DNA of 64,000 bases from Oscillospiraceae bacterium (lineage in GTDB: Bacteria > Bacillota > Clostridia > Oscillospirales > Acutalibacteraceae): contig CADBBH010000002.1 of assembly GCA_902792905.1 (NCBI GenBank), positions 124,001-188,000 of the forward strand. Direction: 5' to 3'. A program made the translations under genes and the position numbers. A model generated the notes under the pieces. It saw nothing but the letters and a program-made list of their open reading frames with translations, was not told where the DNA came from and ran no database searches. Positions 50,608 through 58,551 of the stretch are shown here, piece by piece. Each line of letters opens with the position of its first letter. Within the stretch, counting starts at the first letter, position 1.

Positions 50608-51388
50608 GAATAAACGCTTTTCTTTCAGAGAGGCAATAACCGAGAATCCGGTGCTGTTTCAGTGCGTAGGACTCTGCTCCATTATTGCGGGCACATCCAC
50701 TTTGAAGGATTCGCTTTTCATAGCGGTTATGATTGCTGCAGACCTGATTATTACCTGCACTCTCGCCAGCTTGTTTTTCAAGAAGATACCACGCTACGTG
50801 AGAATCGCTCTCTATCTTGTCATAGGACTCGCGATTATTTATCCCGTGTTATGGTATATTGAAACCCGCACTCTGATTGAAGTTAGTCTAGGTATGAGAA
50901 TTATAATTCCGCTTATAGCCGTCAATTCGGTTACGGCGGTTCACTGCGAGACTTATTCGGTTAAGCACAGTGTCGGTTCAGCTCTTGCAGACGCTCTTTC
51001 CGCCGCGTTCGGCACCGCGCTTGTTGCCGTCATATGCGGAACAATCCGCGAAATCATCGGCAAAGGGACTGTCGGCGGTTATACGCTTGATATGAAGTTT
51101 ACAATGAGCACTATGTCTATGCCGTTCGGATGTCTGGTTCTGCTCGGATTCCTTGCGGCTATAATCAAGGCGCTGATAAGTCTTAACAGAAGGAGCAGAA
51201 ACGTATCCTCAGAGACCGAGGCCCCCGAGCAGCCTGAGGAAATAGATCTCGGCATAGAACAGAGTGAAGCTCCCGAGACGGTCGATATGATAATCGCCGA
51301 TTATGATGATATTGACAGCATTCTCTCTTCCACCGACGAATTCTTAAGAAGCCTCAACGGTTATGAAGACGGAGGTGATGAGCAATGA
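50600..51388 (+). CDS. RnfE/NqrD-like membrane protein, one cluster Cys missing, acidic tail
   Basis: A 262-residue protein of the RnfE/RnfA (NqrD/NqrE) family. ENPVLFQCVGLCSIIA matches the conserved first helix with Cys26. The second conserved Cys, in the VNC motif of the family, is Ser110 here (PLIAVNSVTAVHC), although a non-canonical Cys116 follows. The GTIREIIGKGTVGG loop is strongly RnfE-like. After about residue 195 there is a soluble acidic tail of some 65 residues that RnfE normally lacks. It overlaps the RnfD-like gene by 8 nt and the next by 4 nt. Confidence 0.75.
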   Translation: MDENKRFSFREAITENPVLFQCVGLCSIIAGTSTLKDSLFIAVMIAADLIITCTLASLFFKKIPRYVRIALYLVIGLAIIYPVLWYIETRTLIEVSLGMRIIIPLIAVNSVTAVHCETYSVKHSVGSALADALSAAFGTALVAVICGTIREIIGKGTVGGYTLDMKFTMSTMSMPFGCLVLLGFLAAIIKALISLNRRSRNVSSETEAPEQPEEIDLGIEQSEAPETVDMIIADYDDIDSILSSTDEFLRSLNGYEDGGDEQ

Positions 51389-51969
51389 AAATGATTTCAG
51401 GATTATTGATTACTGCTCTTTACACCGTATTCGTGCAGAATCTTGTCATGACATCGGGCCTCGGTATGAGCGAGGCAATGCGCATATCTCCACGCCCGAA
51501 TACCTTTGTTAAACTGTCTGTTATGATTTCGGGCTTTTCAACCGTGACAAGTATTCTCTGCAATCTGATTGCTTCGCGCACCGCCACGGTTGAATCTTAC
51601 GCGGCAAAGGCACTCATCTACGGCGCCGTACTCGCGAGCGTATATATCGCAGTTGCATTTATAGCTAATATAATAGTCAAAGATAAAGAAATTATCGGTA
51701 TTCTCGGAATCGCGGCGCTCAACACGCTCGTATTTGCCGTGCCGTATATCAATGATTCCGCGGCCTATTCTCTCTTTGACTGCATAGGTTCCGGTCTCGG
51801 CGCGGGCTTCGCATTTGTGCTTGCCGCCGCGCTTATCGGAAGCGGCGCGAGAGTTATCGAAAAAAATAAATATATTCCGCCGATATTCAAGGGAACTCCC
51901 GCGATGTTCTTTTATGTTGCTATGATTTCTCTGGGATTTGTAGGATTCACCGGCACACAATTATTCTGA
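51385..51969 (+). CDS. RnfA/NqrE-like membrane protein lacking both cluster cysteines
   Basis: A 194-residue six-helix protein. VFVQNLVMTSGLGMSEAM aligns with RnfA's NNFVLVQFLGICPFLG, with Ser29 at the Cys position; GIAALNTLVFA aligns with the TNCAVLG motif, with Thr114 at the second Cys. The C-terminus FKGTPAMFFYVAMISLGFVG matches RnfA's FKGxPIxFIxxGLMALAFMGF closely. So the fold is retained while the iron-sulfur ligands are gone. It is the third of three overlapping Rnf-like genes. Confidence 0.75.
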   Translation: MKMISGLLITALYTVFVQNLVMTSGLGMSEAMRISPRPNTFVKLSVMISGFSTVTSILCNLIASRTATVESYAAKALIYGAVLASVYIAVAFIANIIVKDKEIIGILGIAALNTLVFAVPYINDSAAYSLFDCIGSGLGAGFAFVLAAALIGSGARVIEKNKYIPPIFKGTPAMFFYVAMISLGFVGFTGTQLF

Positions 51970-51983
51970 TATTAAGGAAACTT

Positions 51984-52262
51984 ATGAAAAAGAACAGCTA
52001 TAAAAAAGCGCTCAAGCCCTCACAGCGCGAGAGCATAACTGAATATTCTTCCAGATTCGGAATGCTCAAGGGCAATGAAGGTAAGATGCTCGGCAAGAGA
52101 ATCGCGATAATCACAGCGATTGTTGTCTCTGTTCTCGCCCTCATTTATATCGGGTATTTTCTGACCGAAATGATAATCGGAATCACTGAATTACCCGTAG
52201 CAATTCAATTCTTTCCGGAGGAAACCCGAGCATGGATTTTATCCCTTTCAATTCACGGCTGA
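51984..52262 (+). CDS. Small single-pass membrane protein downstream of the Rnf-like genes
   Basis: I do not recognise this 92-residue protein. It has a basic N-terminal cytoplasmic part of about 40 residues (KKNSYKKALKPSQRES...), one strong transmembrane helix (about 38-62, IAIITAIVVSVLALIYIGYF) and a C-terminal stretch with a second weakly hydrophobic part. It starts 14 nt after the RnfA-like gene and overlaps the GH13 start by 31 nt, so it is surely in the same transcript. It may be an accessory subunit of the Rnf-like module. Confidence 0.7.
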   Translation: MKKNSYKKALKPSQRESITEYSSRFGMLKGNEGKMLGKRIAIITAIVVSVLALIYIGYFLTEMIIGITELPVAIQFFPEETRAWILSLSIHG

Positions 52263-54085
52263 GCTGGCATAAATCTCCCTTCGGCGCCGTCGGGAACGGC
52301 ACTGAGGTTACGCTCAGAATAATTCTTCCTGCAGGCTTTTACTGTGAATGGGCGAAGATTATCGTGCATCGCGATGACGAGTGCTTTTCATACCCGATGT
52401 ATTATGAATACACCCAGCAAAACGGTGAAATCTGGTGGCGCGGGAGCTTTATACCCGATAAGCCCGGCCTGTATTTCTATACTTTTCTGCTTATGACCGG
52501 TTACGGTGAAATTCCGATTACCTGTTACGATAATTCCACCGGCAGAATCGCCGCGGGCGGAGGAGAATTTCAGCTGACCGTTTATGATAAGAACTTCAGG
52601 ACTCCCGACGATATAAAGGGTTCTGTAATATATCAGATTTTTCCCGACCGTTTCTGCTTCTCGGGAAATAAGAAGGATAATCCGTTTCCCGAAAGAATCA
52701 TCAGGGATGACTGGGGCGGAGAGCCGCGCTGGAAACCGGATAAAAACGGGAGAATTACTCAGTATGATTTCTTTCAGGGAGATTTTGAGGGTATAAAGAG
52801 CCGCCTGGATTATCTCTCTTCGCTCGGAGTCGGCTATATATATCTGAATCCGATATTTGAGGCTCATTCCAATCACCGGTATGATACGGCGGATTATGAA
52901 AAACCCGATCCTCTTCTGGGTACCGAGAAGGAATTCTCCGAACTCTGCAAAGAGGCTGAATCGCGCGGTATAAAGATTATTCTTGACGGCGTATTCAGCC
53001 ATACAGGGAGCGACAGCATTTATTTTAATAAAGAGGGTCGCTACGGTAACGGCGGAGCATATAACAGTAAAGAATCGCCGTATTACGGCTGGTATAAGTT
53101 CGGCGAATGGCCTGATGAATACGACAGCTGGTGGGGAGTGGATATTCTCCCCGAAATCGACGAGACTGATGACAGCTATATAAAATACATAGGCGGCATT
53201 CTTAAAAAGTGGCAGACGCTCGGCGCAGGCGGCTGGCGGCTGGATGTTGCGGACGAGCTTCCCGATAAATTTCTTGACGCGCTTCGTGAATATGTCAAGT
53301 CACAGGATAATGATGCAATCATCATCGGAGAAGTCTGGGAAGACGCTTCCAATAAAATAAGTTACGGCAGCAGAAGACGATATCTTACCGGCAGGCAGCT
53401 TGATTCGGTTATGAACTATCCCTTCGCCGAGGTGCTTATCAGATTCGGCATTACCGGCACTGCAGAGGGCTTTAACGATAAGATAGCGGAAGTCTGCGAG
53501 AATTATCCGAAATGCGTTGTCGACTGCCTTATGAATCATATCGGCACTCATGATACCTGCCGCGTTCTTAATCGTCTCGGAACTCTTGACTGCTATGTGA
53601 GCGACCCTGTTCATCGTTATAAGGGCGGCCTTGATGATGAGGAACGCGAGAGAGGAATACGCCTTCTTAAACTGATTTCTTCCATGCAGTTCACACTGCC
53701 GGGCGTACCTTGTATCTATTACGGCGATGAAGCCGGGACCGACGGGGGAGTCGATCCCTTCAACAGAGGTTGTTTCCCTTACGGCAGAGAGAACGAAGAA
53801 CTCCTTGCGCATTACCGCCTTTTAGGCAGAATCCGCAGAGAGCATCCCGCCCTCAAAGACGGCGAATTCATTCCGATTTCATCCGTTCTCGGTTGTGTCT
53901 GTTATGAGAGACGAGGCAGGGGAGAGCGGATTATCACGGTTGCTAACAGAAACAGCCATCCCATAGCTTATGCCCTGCCGAATGAGGGCTTCATTTCGCT
54001 GACAGGTCAGCAAGTCAGCGGCAGAGTTATCTATCTTAACGCCGAAGAAACGGCGATTACATATATGAGTTGTGATCGAAAATGA
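52232..54085 (+). CDS. GH13 alpha-amylase family enzyme (neopullulanase/cyclomaltodextrinase-like)
   Basis: A 617-residue glycoside hydrolase. An N-terminal beta-sandwich (about 1-120) precedes the catalytic barrel, which begins VIYQIFPDRF. The catalytic residues are visible: nucleophile Asp338 in GGWRLDVADE, acid/base Glu367 in IIGEVWED and Asp441 in GTHDT. No signal peptide, so it acts on imported maltooligosaccharides or stored glycogen. ATG 52232 follows GGAGG and begins inside the preceding small gene. Exact specificity (neopullulanase, alpha-glucosidase) is not resolvable. Confidence 0.9.
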   Translation: MDFIPFNSRLSWHKSPFGAVGNGTEVTLRIILPAGFYCEWAKIIVHRDDECFSYPMYYEYTQQNGEIWWRGSFIPDKPGLYFYTFLLMTGYGEIPITCYDNSTGRIAAGGGEFQLTVYDKNFRTPDDIKGSVIYQIFPDRFCFSGNKKDNPFPERIIRDDWGGEPRWKPDKNGRITQYDFFQGDFEGIKSRLDYLSSLGVGYIYLNPIFEAHSNHRYDTADYEKPDPLLGTEKEFSELCKEAESRGIKIILDGVFSHTGSDSIYFNKEGRYGNGGAYNSKESPYYGWYKFGEWPDEYDSWWGVDILPEIDETDDSYIKYIGGILKKWQTLGAGGWRLDVADELPDKFLDALREYVKSQDNDAIIIGEVWEDASNKISYGSRRRYLTGRQLDSVMNYPFAEVLIRFGITGTAEGFNDKIAEVCENYPKCVVDCLMNHIGTHDTCRVLNRLGTLDCYVSDPVHRYKGGLDDEERERGIRLLKLISSMQFTLPGVPCIYYGDEAGTDGGVDPFNRGCFPYGRENEELLAHYRLLGRIRREHPALKDGEFIPISSVLGCVCYERRGRGERIITVANRNSHPIAYALPNEGFISLTGQQVSGRVIYLNAEETAITYMSCDRK

Positions 54086-54933
54086 GTAAAAATGTTACAT
54101 TCAGAACGCAGAGAAAATCAAAGAATTCCAATAAAAATAAAATAACAATTATCATAACGCTTGCTCTGCTTCTGCTTGTGTTCGTCTCGTTTTTTGCAGT
54201 GCTTAAAAGCAGCGATTTTGATCTGCGCACCGCACTCGGCGGCGACCCGGGAGTGACGGCAGGAGAGCAGGAAGAGACAAATCAGGTTGAGAAATCCGAC
54301 AGGTGTTTCCTCTTCTGGTGCAAGGATTCCGTTTCGAATGATCTGCAGTTTCTCTGGATTACGAGAATCGTCATGCCAAAGGGCAAATACATAATATATT
54401 CACCGTCGGTTGATGAGAGTATAGAATATCGCGGCGAATACAAATCTATAGGAAACATCTATTATCTTTACGGTATAGAAGGGCTTGAAGAGGCGCTTGA
54501 GCTGTTTTGCAACATTGAGATTATTCATCATATCGGCTCCGATACAGAGGCGTTCAAGCAGATGGTCAACAATTTCGGTTCGGTTACGGTTGAACTTAAT
54601 GAGAGCATTAATTATAAAGGATCATTCAATCTCATCCTCCCGCGCGGCAGCAATGTTATCAAGGGAGATACGCTCTATAAATATCTGGTATATACCAATT
54701 TTAACCATGTTCAGTCTGAAAAACTGCGAGCAGACGCGTTTGAGCAGGTACTGAGAAACGTGATAAATGAGGAAAATACCGACAGTATTGAAAAGATTTA
54801 TTCCCGAATTGCCAATCTATTATATACAGATATAACTATCGTCGGATTTTCTGAAATGCGCAGTTATATCACTGATTTATTCAATACCGGGGTCAAAGAA
54901 GTTGTTGCGGCAACCAAATCCACCCAGATTTAA
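54082..54933 (+). CDS. Degenerate LytR-CpsA-Psr (LCP) domain protein
   Basis: A 283-residue protein with a basic N-terminal tail, one transmembrane helix (about 21-41) and an extracellular LCP-like domain. The pattern GIEGLEEALELFCNIEIIHH followed by DTEAFKQMVNNFGSVTVELN matches the LCP core (GG..L...VE..LGI.I......DFEAF..LVDALGGV.V..). LCP enzymes attach polymers to peptidoglycan, but the conserved Arg-Asp motif after the second strand (PRD) is SPSV here at residues 107-110, so catalysis may be lost. Its ATG overlaps the GH13 stop. Confidence 0.68.
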   Translation: MSKNVTFRTQRKSKNSNKNKITIIITLALLLLVFVSFFAVLKSSDFDLRTALGGDPGVTAGEQEETNQVEKSDRCFLFWCKDSVSNDLQFLWITRIVMPKGKYIIYSPSVDESIEYRGEYKSIGNIYYLYGIEGLEEALELFCNIEIIHHIGSDTEAFKQMVNNFGSVTVELNESINYKGSFNLILPRGSNVIKGDTLYKYLVYTNFNHVQSEKLRADAFEQVLRNVINEENTDSIEKIYSRIANLLYTDITIVGFSEMRSYITDLFNTGVKEVVAATKSTQI

Positions 54934-54948
54934 CCGAGAGGATACGAA

Positions 54949-56115
54949 ATGAAAAAACGAACGGTAATGCTCCTGATAGTTTTCGCCCTCGTCGCAGCGG
55001 CTGTGGGAGTTTTTCAGGTGAAAAACAACTTCCCCGATTTAGAGGCGCCGATTATCAATCGTTACATAGGAGATGTTGAGGAGTCGTCGTCCGGTTCAAG
55101 ATATAAGACTTATTTCTTCGATTTATCGCCTATAGAGAAGCAGGCCTATAATCTTATCCTCGCGGATATTTATAATATGCCCGAGCGGATACTTGTTCCG
55201 GATCTTTCCGAGAAACAGCTCGATGAGGTTTTCAGAGCCCTGCTCAATGATAATCCCGATCTGATTTTTCTCGGACGGAAATGCCGCCTTACCAGCGAAT
55301 TATGGAACAATTACATCTCCTTCGATTATATCATGACAAAAGAGGAGTATGAGCAGGCGGACAGAAAAATCAGAGAGAAGAGAGACCTTATTATCGCTTC
55401 GCTCTCCGATTTAACCGACGAATACCGGTGCGAACTTGAAATTCACGATTATATAATTACAAATTGCATATATGAATTAAAGGATAACGAATACTATTAT
55501 TCTTCTGCATACGGTGCGCTCATCAACGGCAAAGCGGCGTGCGAGGGATACTCCAAGGCGGCAAAGTTCATATTTGACAAGGTCGGTATAGAGAGCGCTC
55601 TTGTCAGCGGAAAAGCGGATTCCGAGGGCAACAAGGGCGGCGACCATATGTGGAATATCGTTAAAATAAACGGTAATTACTATCATCTTGACCTGACTTG
55701 GGATGATCCGGTCAGTAAGAATTCATCCGCAATGAGCATCCATACTTATTTCAATCTTACCGATGAGGCAATAGGCGTCAACCACCGCGATTATTCATAC
55801 AATCCCGGCTGCACCTCGACCGATGAGAATTACTATGTCAAAAACGGCCTGAGATTTGAGAATTACAGCAGAAATAACGAGACAAAGCTGCGCGACCTGA
55901 TGGTAAAGCAGTTCAATGCGGGCGAGAGATGTATCCAGATTAGCTTTGTCAACAAGGAATCCTATGACAGCGCGTTCAAGGATCTTATTACAGACAGCAG
56001 AATTTACAAAGTCTTATCGGGAGTCAAATCTTCAAGAGGAAGCTCGCTCTCAAATTCCCTTACGGGGTATTATGAGGATAAAAGTTTTTATACATTGACT
56101 TTCATTTTCAAATAA
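54949..56115 (+). CDS. Secreted/anchored transglutaminase-like domain protein
   Basis: A 388-residue protein with an N-terminal signal anchor (about 5-23). A transglutaminase/protease-like core has the Cys-His-Asp triad: Cys198 in [13 protein letters not shown], His233 in GGDHMWNIV and Asp248 in [10 protein letters not shown]. Bacterial members are usually peptidases or structural modifiers of the envelope rather than crosslinkers. It stands between the LCP-like gene and the folate genes, which suggests work at the cell surface together with the LCP-like neighbour. Confidence 0.85.
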   Translation: MKKRTVMLLIVFALVAAAVGVFQVKNNFPDLEAPIINRYIGDVEESSSGSRYKTYFFDLSPIEKQAYNLILADIYNMPERILVPDLSEKQLDEVFRALLNDNPDLIFLGRKCRLTSELWNNYISFDYIMTKEEYEQADRKIREKRDLIIASLSDLTDEYRCELEIHDYIITNCIYELKDNEYYYSSAYGALINGKAACEGYSKAAKFIFDKVGIESALVSGKADSEGNKGGDHMWNIVKINGNYYHLDLTWDDPVSKNSSAMSIHTYFNLTDEAIGVNHRDYSYNPGCTSTDENYYVKNGLRFENYSRNNETKLRDLMVKQFNAGERCIQISFVNKESYDSAFKDLITDSRIYKVLSGVKSSRGSSLSNSLTGYYEDKSFYTLTFIFK

Positions 56116-56129
56116 AGCAGGTGATACCA

Positions 56130-56693
56130 TTGGATAAAGAGAGAATAGAAAAAGCGGTCAGGGAAATACTGTCCGCAGTTGGCGAGGATCCCGACAGGCC
56201 CGGTCTTGTCGAAACGCCGGCGAGGGTTGCCAGAATGTATGAGGAGATATTCTCAGGCCTTGACGATAATCCGGAAAGGCACCTTAAGCTGTTTGACGAG
56301 GGCAGTGAGGAAATGGTCATAGTCAGGGATATTCCTCTCTACTCAATGTGCGAACATCATCTCCTGCCGTTCATCGGTAAGGCGCATATTGCTTATATTC
56401 CTTCCGACGGCAAGGTTATCGGTCTCTCGAAGCTGGCAAGGATAGTCGACAGCTTTGCAAAGAGACCTCAGCTTCAGGAGCGCCTGACCATGCAGATAGC
56501 GGATTTTCTGGACGAGAGTCTTCATCCCATGGGCGTAGCTGTAGTGATTGAAGCCGAGCATCTTTGTATGACTATGCGCGGAGCGAGAGCTTCGGGCTCG
56601 CAGACAAGGACATCGGCGCTCAGAGGAATCATGCGTAATGATTCAAGAACAAGAGCCGAGGCGCTCTCACTTCTTACCGGAGGCAGAAACTGA
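56130..56693 (+). CDS. folE: GTP cyclohydrolase I
   Basis: FolE converts GTP to dihydroneopterin triphosphate, the first step of folate synthesis. The 187 residues include the zinc/catalytic motifs [41 protein letters not shown] and [22 protein letters not shown] 56130 is chosen because AGCAGGTG sits 6-8 nt ahead; the in-frame GTG 56121 is part of that ribosome-binding site. It heads a folE-folP-folB-folK block. Confidence 0.95.
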   Translation: MDKERIEKAVREILSAVGEDPDRPGLVETPARVARMYEEIFSGLDDNPERHLKLFDEGSEEMVIVRDIPLYSMCEHHLLPFIGKAHIAYIPSDGKVIGLSKLARIVDSFAKRPQLQERLTMQIADFLDESLHPMGVAVVIEAEHLCMTMRGARASGSQTRTSALRGIMRNDSRTRAEALSLLTGGRN

Positions 56694-57481
56694 TGAAAAC
56701 CCTGATTATGGGAATTCTCAATTATACTCCGGACTCCTTTTCCGACGGGGGAAAGTATTTTACTCCCTTGCTTGCCGCCGAGCACGCGAAGGAAATGCAG
56801 AATCTGGGTGCGGATATAATTGATATAGGCTGTAATTCAACGCGCCCGGGAAGTGAAATTCTCGGTGAAGCAGAGGAACTGGCGAGACTGAAAGAAGCGC
56901 TTCCTGCCATAAAGAATGAAGTCAGCGTGCCTGTATCGGTTGATACATTCTATCCCGAATGCGCACGGTTTGCTCTCGTAAACGGGGCGGAAATAATCAA
57001 CGATGTAAGCGGCGAATTCAATAAAAAGACGGCCGAGCTCGTTAAAGCAGCAGGCGCAAAGTATGCGGTTATGCATAACCCGTGCGGAGCTGATAAAGTC
57101 GCCGATTATCCCGAAGGCGTAGTAAAAGCAGTCCGGGAATTTTTTGAGAAAAGTATCCTGCTCGCAAATGAGATGGGAATAGCTCCCGGTAATTTCTGGC
57201 TGGACCCCGGGTTCGGATTCGGGAAAAGCAAAGAGCAGAACTATGAGCTTCTCGCAAATCTTTCAAAGCTGAAGATTCAGGGCTTCCCGCTTCTGGTCGG
57301 AGTTTCAAGAAAGAGATTCATAAGAACCGGAAAAGCTGGTGATGCGGACTTTGCGACATGCGCGGCAAACACCCTTGCAATTCTCTCGGGGGCAGATATA
57401 ATAAGAGTCCACAACGTGTCTGCGGCCGTCGAAATCAGACGTGTTTCGCAGAAAACTATCAGGGGGCAGAGAAATGGATAA
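56693..57481 (+). CDS. folP: Dihydropteroate synthase
   Basis: FolP condenses p-aminobenzoate with hydroxymethyl-dihydropterin pyrophosphate; it is the sulfonamide target. The 262-residue TIM barrel has MGILNYTPDSFSDGG, DIGCNSTRPGSE, NDVSGEF and DPGFGFGKSKEQNYELL, and GVSRKRFI. The start overlaps the folE stop by one base and the end overlaps folB by 8 nt. Confidence 0.96.
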   Translation: MKTLIMGILNYTPDSFSDGGKYFTPLLAAEHAKEMQNLGADIIDIGCNSTRPGSEILGEAEELARLKEALPAIKNEVSVPVSVDTFYPECARFALVNGAEIINDVSGEFNKKTAELVKAAGAKYAVMHNPCGADKVADYPEGVVKAVREFFEKSILLANEMGIAPGNFWLDPGFGFGKSKEQNYELLANLSKLKIQGFPLLVGVSRKRFIRTGKAGDADFATCAANTLAILSGADIIRVHNVSAAVEIRRVSQKTIRGQRNG

Positions 57482-57833
57482 AATCATCGTAAAAGGATTA
57501 AAGATTTTCGCTTATCACGGCGTGAATCCCGAAGAAAAGGTCAACGGTCAGAATTTCATTCTCGACATAACTGCAACAATTGACCTCACAAAGGCCTGTG
57601 TTACCGATAAGCTCAGCGATACGGTAAGCTATTCGGCAATCATAAAAGAGGCAAAAAAGATATTCCTCGCCCAGAGAGATGACCTTATTGAAAGAGCCGC
57701 CATGCGGGTCGCGGACGGCCTTTTCGCACAATTCAAGGAACTGAAATCGGTCACGGTGCTTCTCAAGAAACCCGAAGCGCCTATTGACGCCGATTTTGAA
57801 TACACGGCAGTTGAGATAACTGTCGGCAAATGA
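57474..57833 (+). CDS. folB: Dihydroneopterin aldolase
   Basis: FolB splits dihydroneopterin into hydroxymethyl-dihydropterin and glycolaldehyde. The 119-residue product shows the expected FAYHGVNPEEKVNGQNF start region, SDTVSYSAIIKEA and the final KKPEAPIDADFEYTAVEI. ATG 57474 follows AGGGGG and gives the normal length; the upstream in-frame ATG 57441 lies well inside folP. Confidence 0.95.
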   Translation: MDKIIVKGLKIFAYHGVNPEEKVNGQNFILDITATIDLTKACVTDKLSDTVSYSAIIKEAKKIFLAQRDDLIERAAMRVADGLFAQFKELKSVTVLLKKPEAPIDADFEYTAVEITVGK

Positions 57834-57848
57834 GAAGGAGATGATTGA

Positions 57849-58361
57849 ATGAGTCAGGCAGTAATCGGAATCGGAACAAATATGGGCGACCGAATCGGCA
57901 ATATAAATATGGCTATCAGGGCGATTTCGCGCCTTCCGAATGTTAAGGTGGTTGCAGGCTCGGCTGTTTATGAAACGGATCCCCTCGGCAATTCCGATCA
58001 GGGCAGGTTTTATAACGCAGTAGTTCTTGTGCAGACCACGGCATCGCCTCACACGCTTCTCGGAGGATGTCTCGGCATAGAAGCGGCTATGGGCAGGGTC
58101 AGAACGGAACGCAACGGTCCGCGCCTTATCGACCTTGACCTGCTGATTTATGAGAATTATAAAAGCGAAACATTTGAGCTTTTCCTTCCGCATCCGAGGA
58201 TGATGGAACGAGCCTTCGTGCTCAGACCTCTTATGGATATCTTCCCGTCCGGCAGGGCGCTCGGAGTGCTTTTCGGGCCTGCTCTGCGCGAACTCGGCGA
58301 TCAGGGCGTGGATAAGACAAAGTATGAGATGATTATTCCCGAGCAGAGTGATTTATTATGA
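57849..58361 (+). CDS. folK: 2-amino-4-hydroxy-6-hydroxymethyldihydropteridine pyrophosphokinase
   Basis: FolK (HPPK) pyrophosphorylates hydroxymethyl-dihydropterin to make the FolP substrate. The 170 residues include IGIGTNMGDRIGNINMAI, YETDPLGNSDQGRFYNAVV and the signature GPRLIDLDLLIYEN, followed by LPHPRMMERAFVLRPL. It closes the folE-P-B-K set; folate completion would still require p-aminobenzoate and FolC from elsewhere. The stop overlaps the small gene that follows. Confidence 0.96.
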   Translation: MSQAVIGIGTNMGDRIGNINMAIRAISRLPNVKVVAGSAVYETDPLGNSDQGRFYNAVVLVQTTASPHTLLGGCLGIEAAMGRVRTERNGPRLIDLDLLIYENYKSETFELFLPHPRMMERAFVLRPLMDIFPSGRALGVLFGPALRELGDQGVDKTKYEMIIPEQSDLL

Positions 58362-58528
58362 TTTGCGACAACTGCGCGTATTATGATTATGATGACGAGA
58401 ACGAAATGTATTTCTGTCAGGTGAATCTTGACGAGGATGAGCTTTACAGATTCATGCAGGGTGGGAATTTCAGCTGCCCCTATTACTCGCCTTATGATGA
58501 GTATAAAATAGTCGAGAAACAAAATTGA
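58358..58528 (+). CDS. 56-residue cysteine-bearing protein, DUF6472-like
   Basis: A short gene of 56 codons starting at the ATG that overlaps the folK stop. It begins MICDNCAYYDYDDENEMYFC and continues LDEDELYRF, then CPYYSPYDEYKIVEKQN. Four cysteines (C3, C6, C20 and C40) in CxxC...C...C spacing suggest a small metal-binding protein. I believe it matches DUF6472, found next to folate genes in Clostridia, from memory. Overlap with folK and a clean run of codons make it a real gene; function is unknown. Confidence 0.8.
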   Translation: MICDNCAYYDYDDENEMYFCQVNLDEDELYRFMQGGNFSCPYYSPYDEYKIVEKQN

Positions 58529-58551
58529 AATAAATTGAGAGAGGTATAACT

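Noticed and set aside
49645-51969. Functional Rnf ferredoxin:NAD oxidoreductase complex
   Set aside because: RnfB, RnfC and RnfG are absent from the window and most cofactor residues appear replaced, so a standard complex cannot be claimed.
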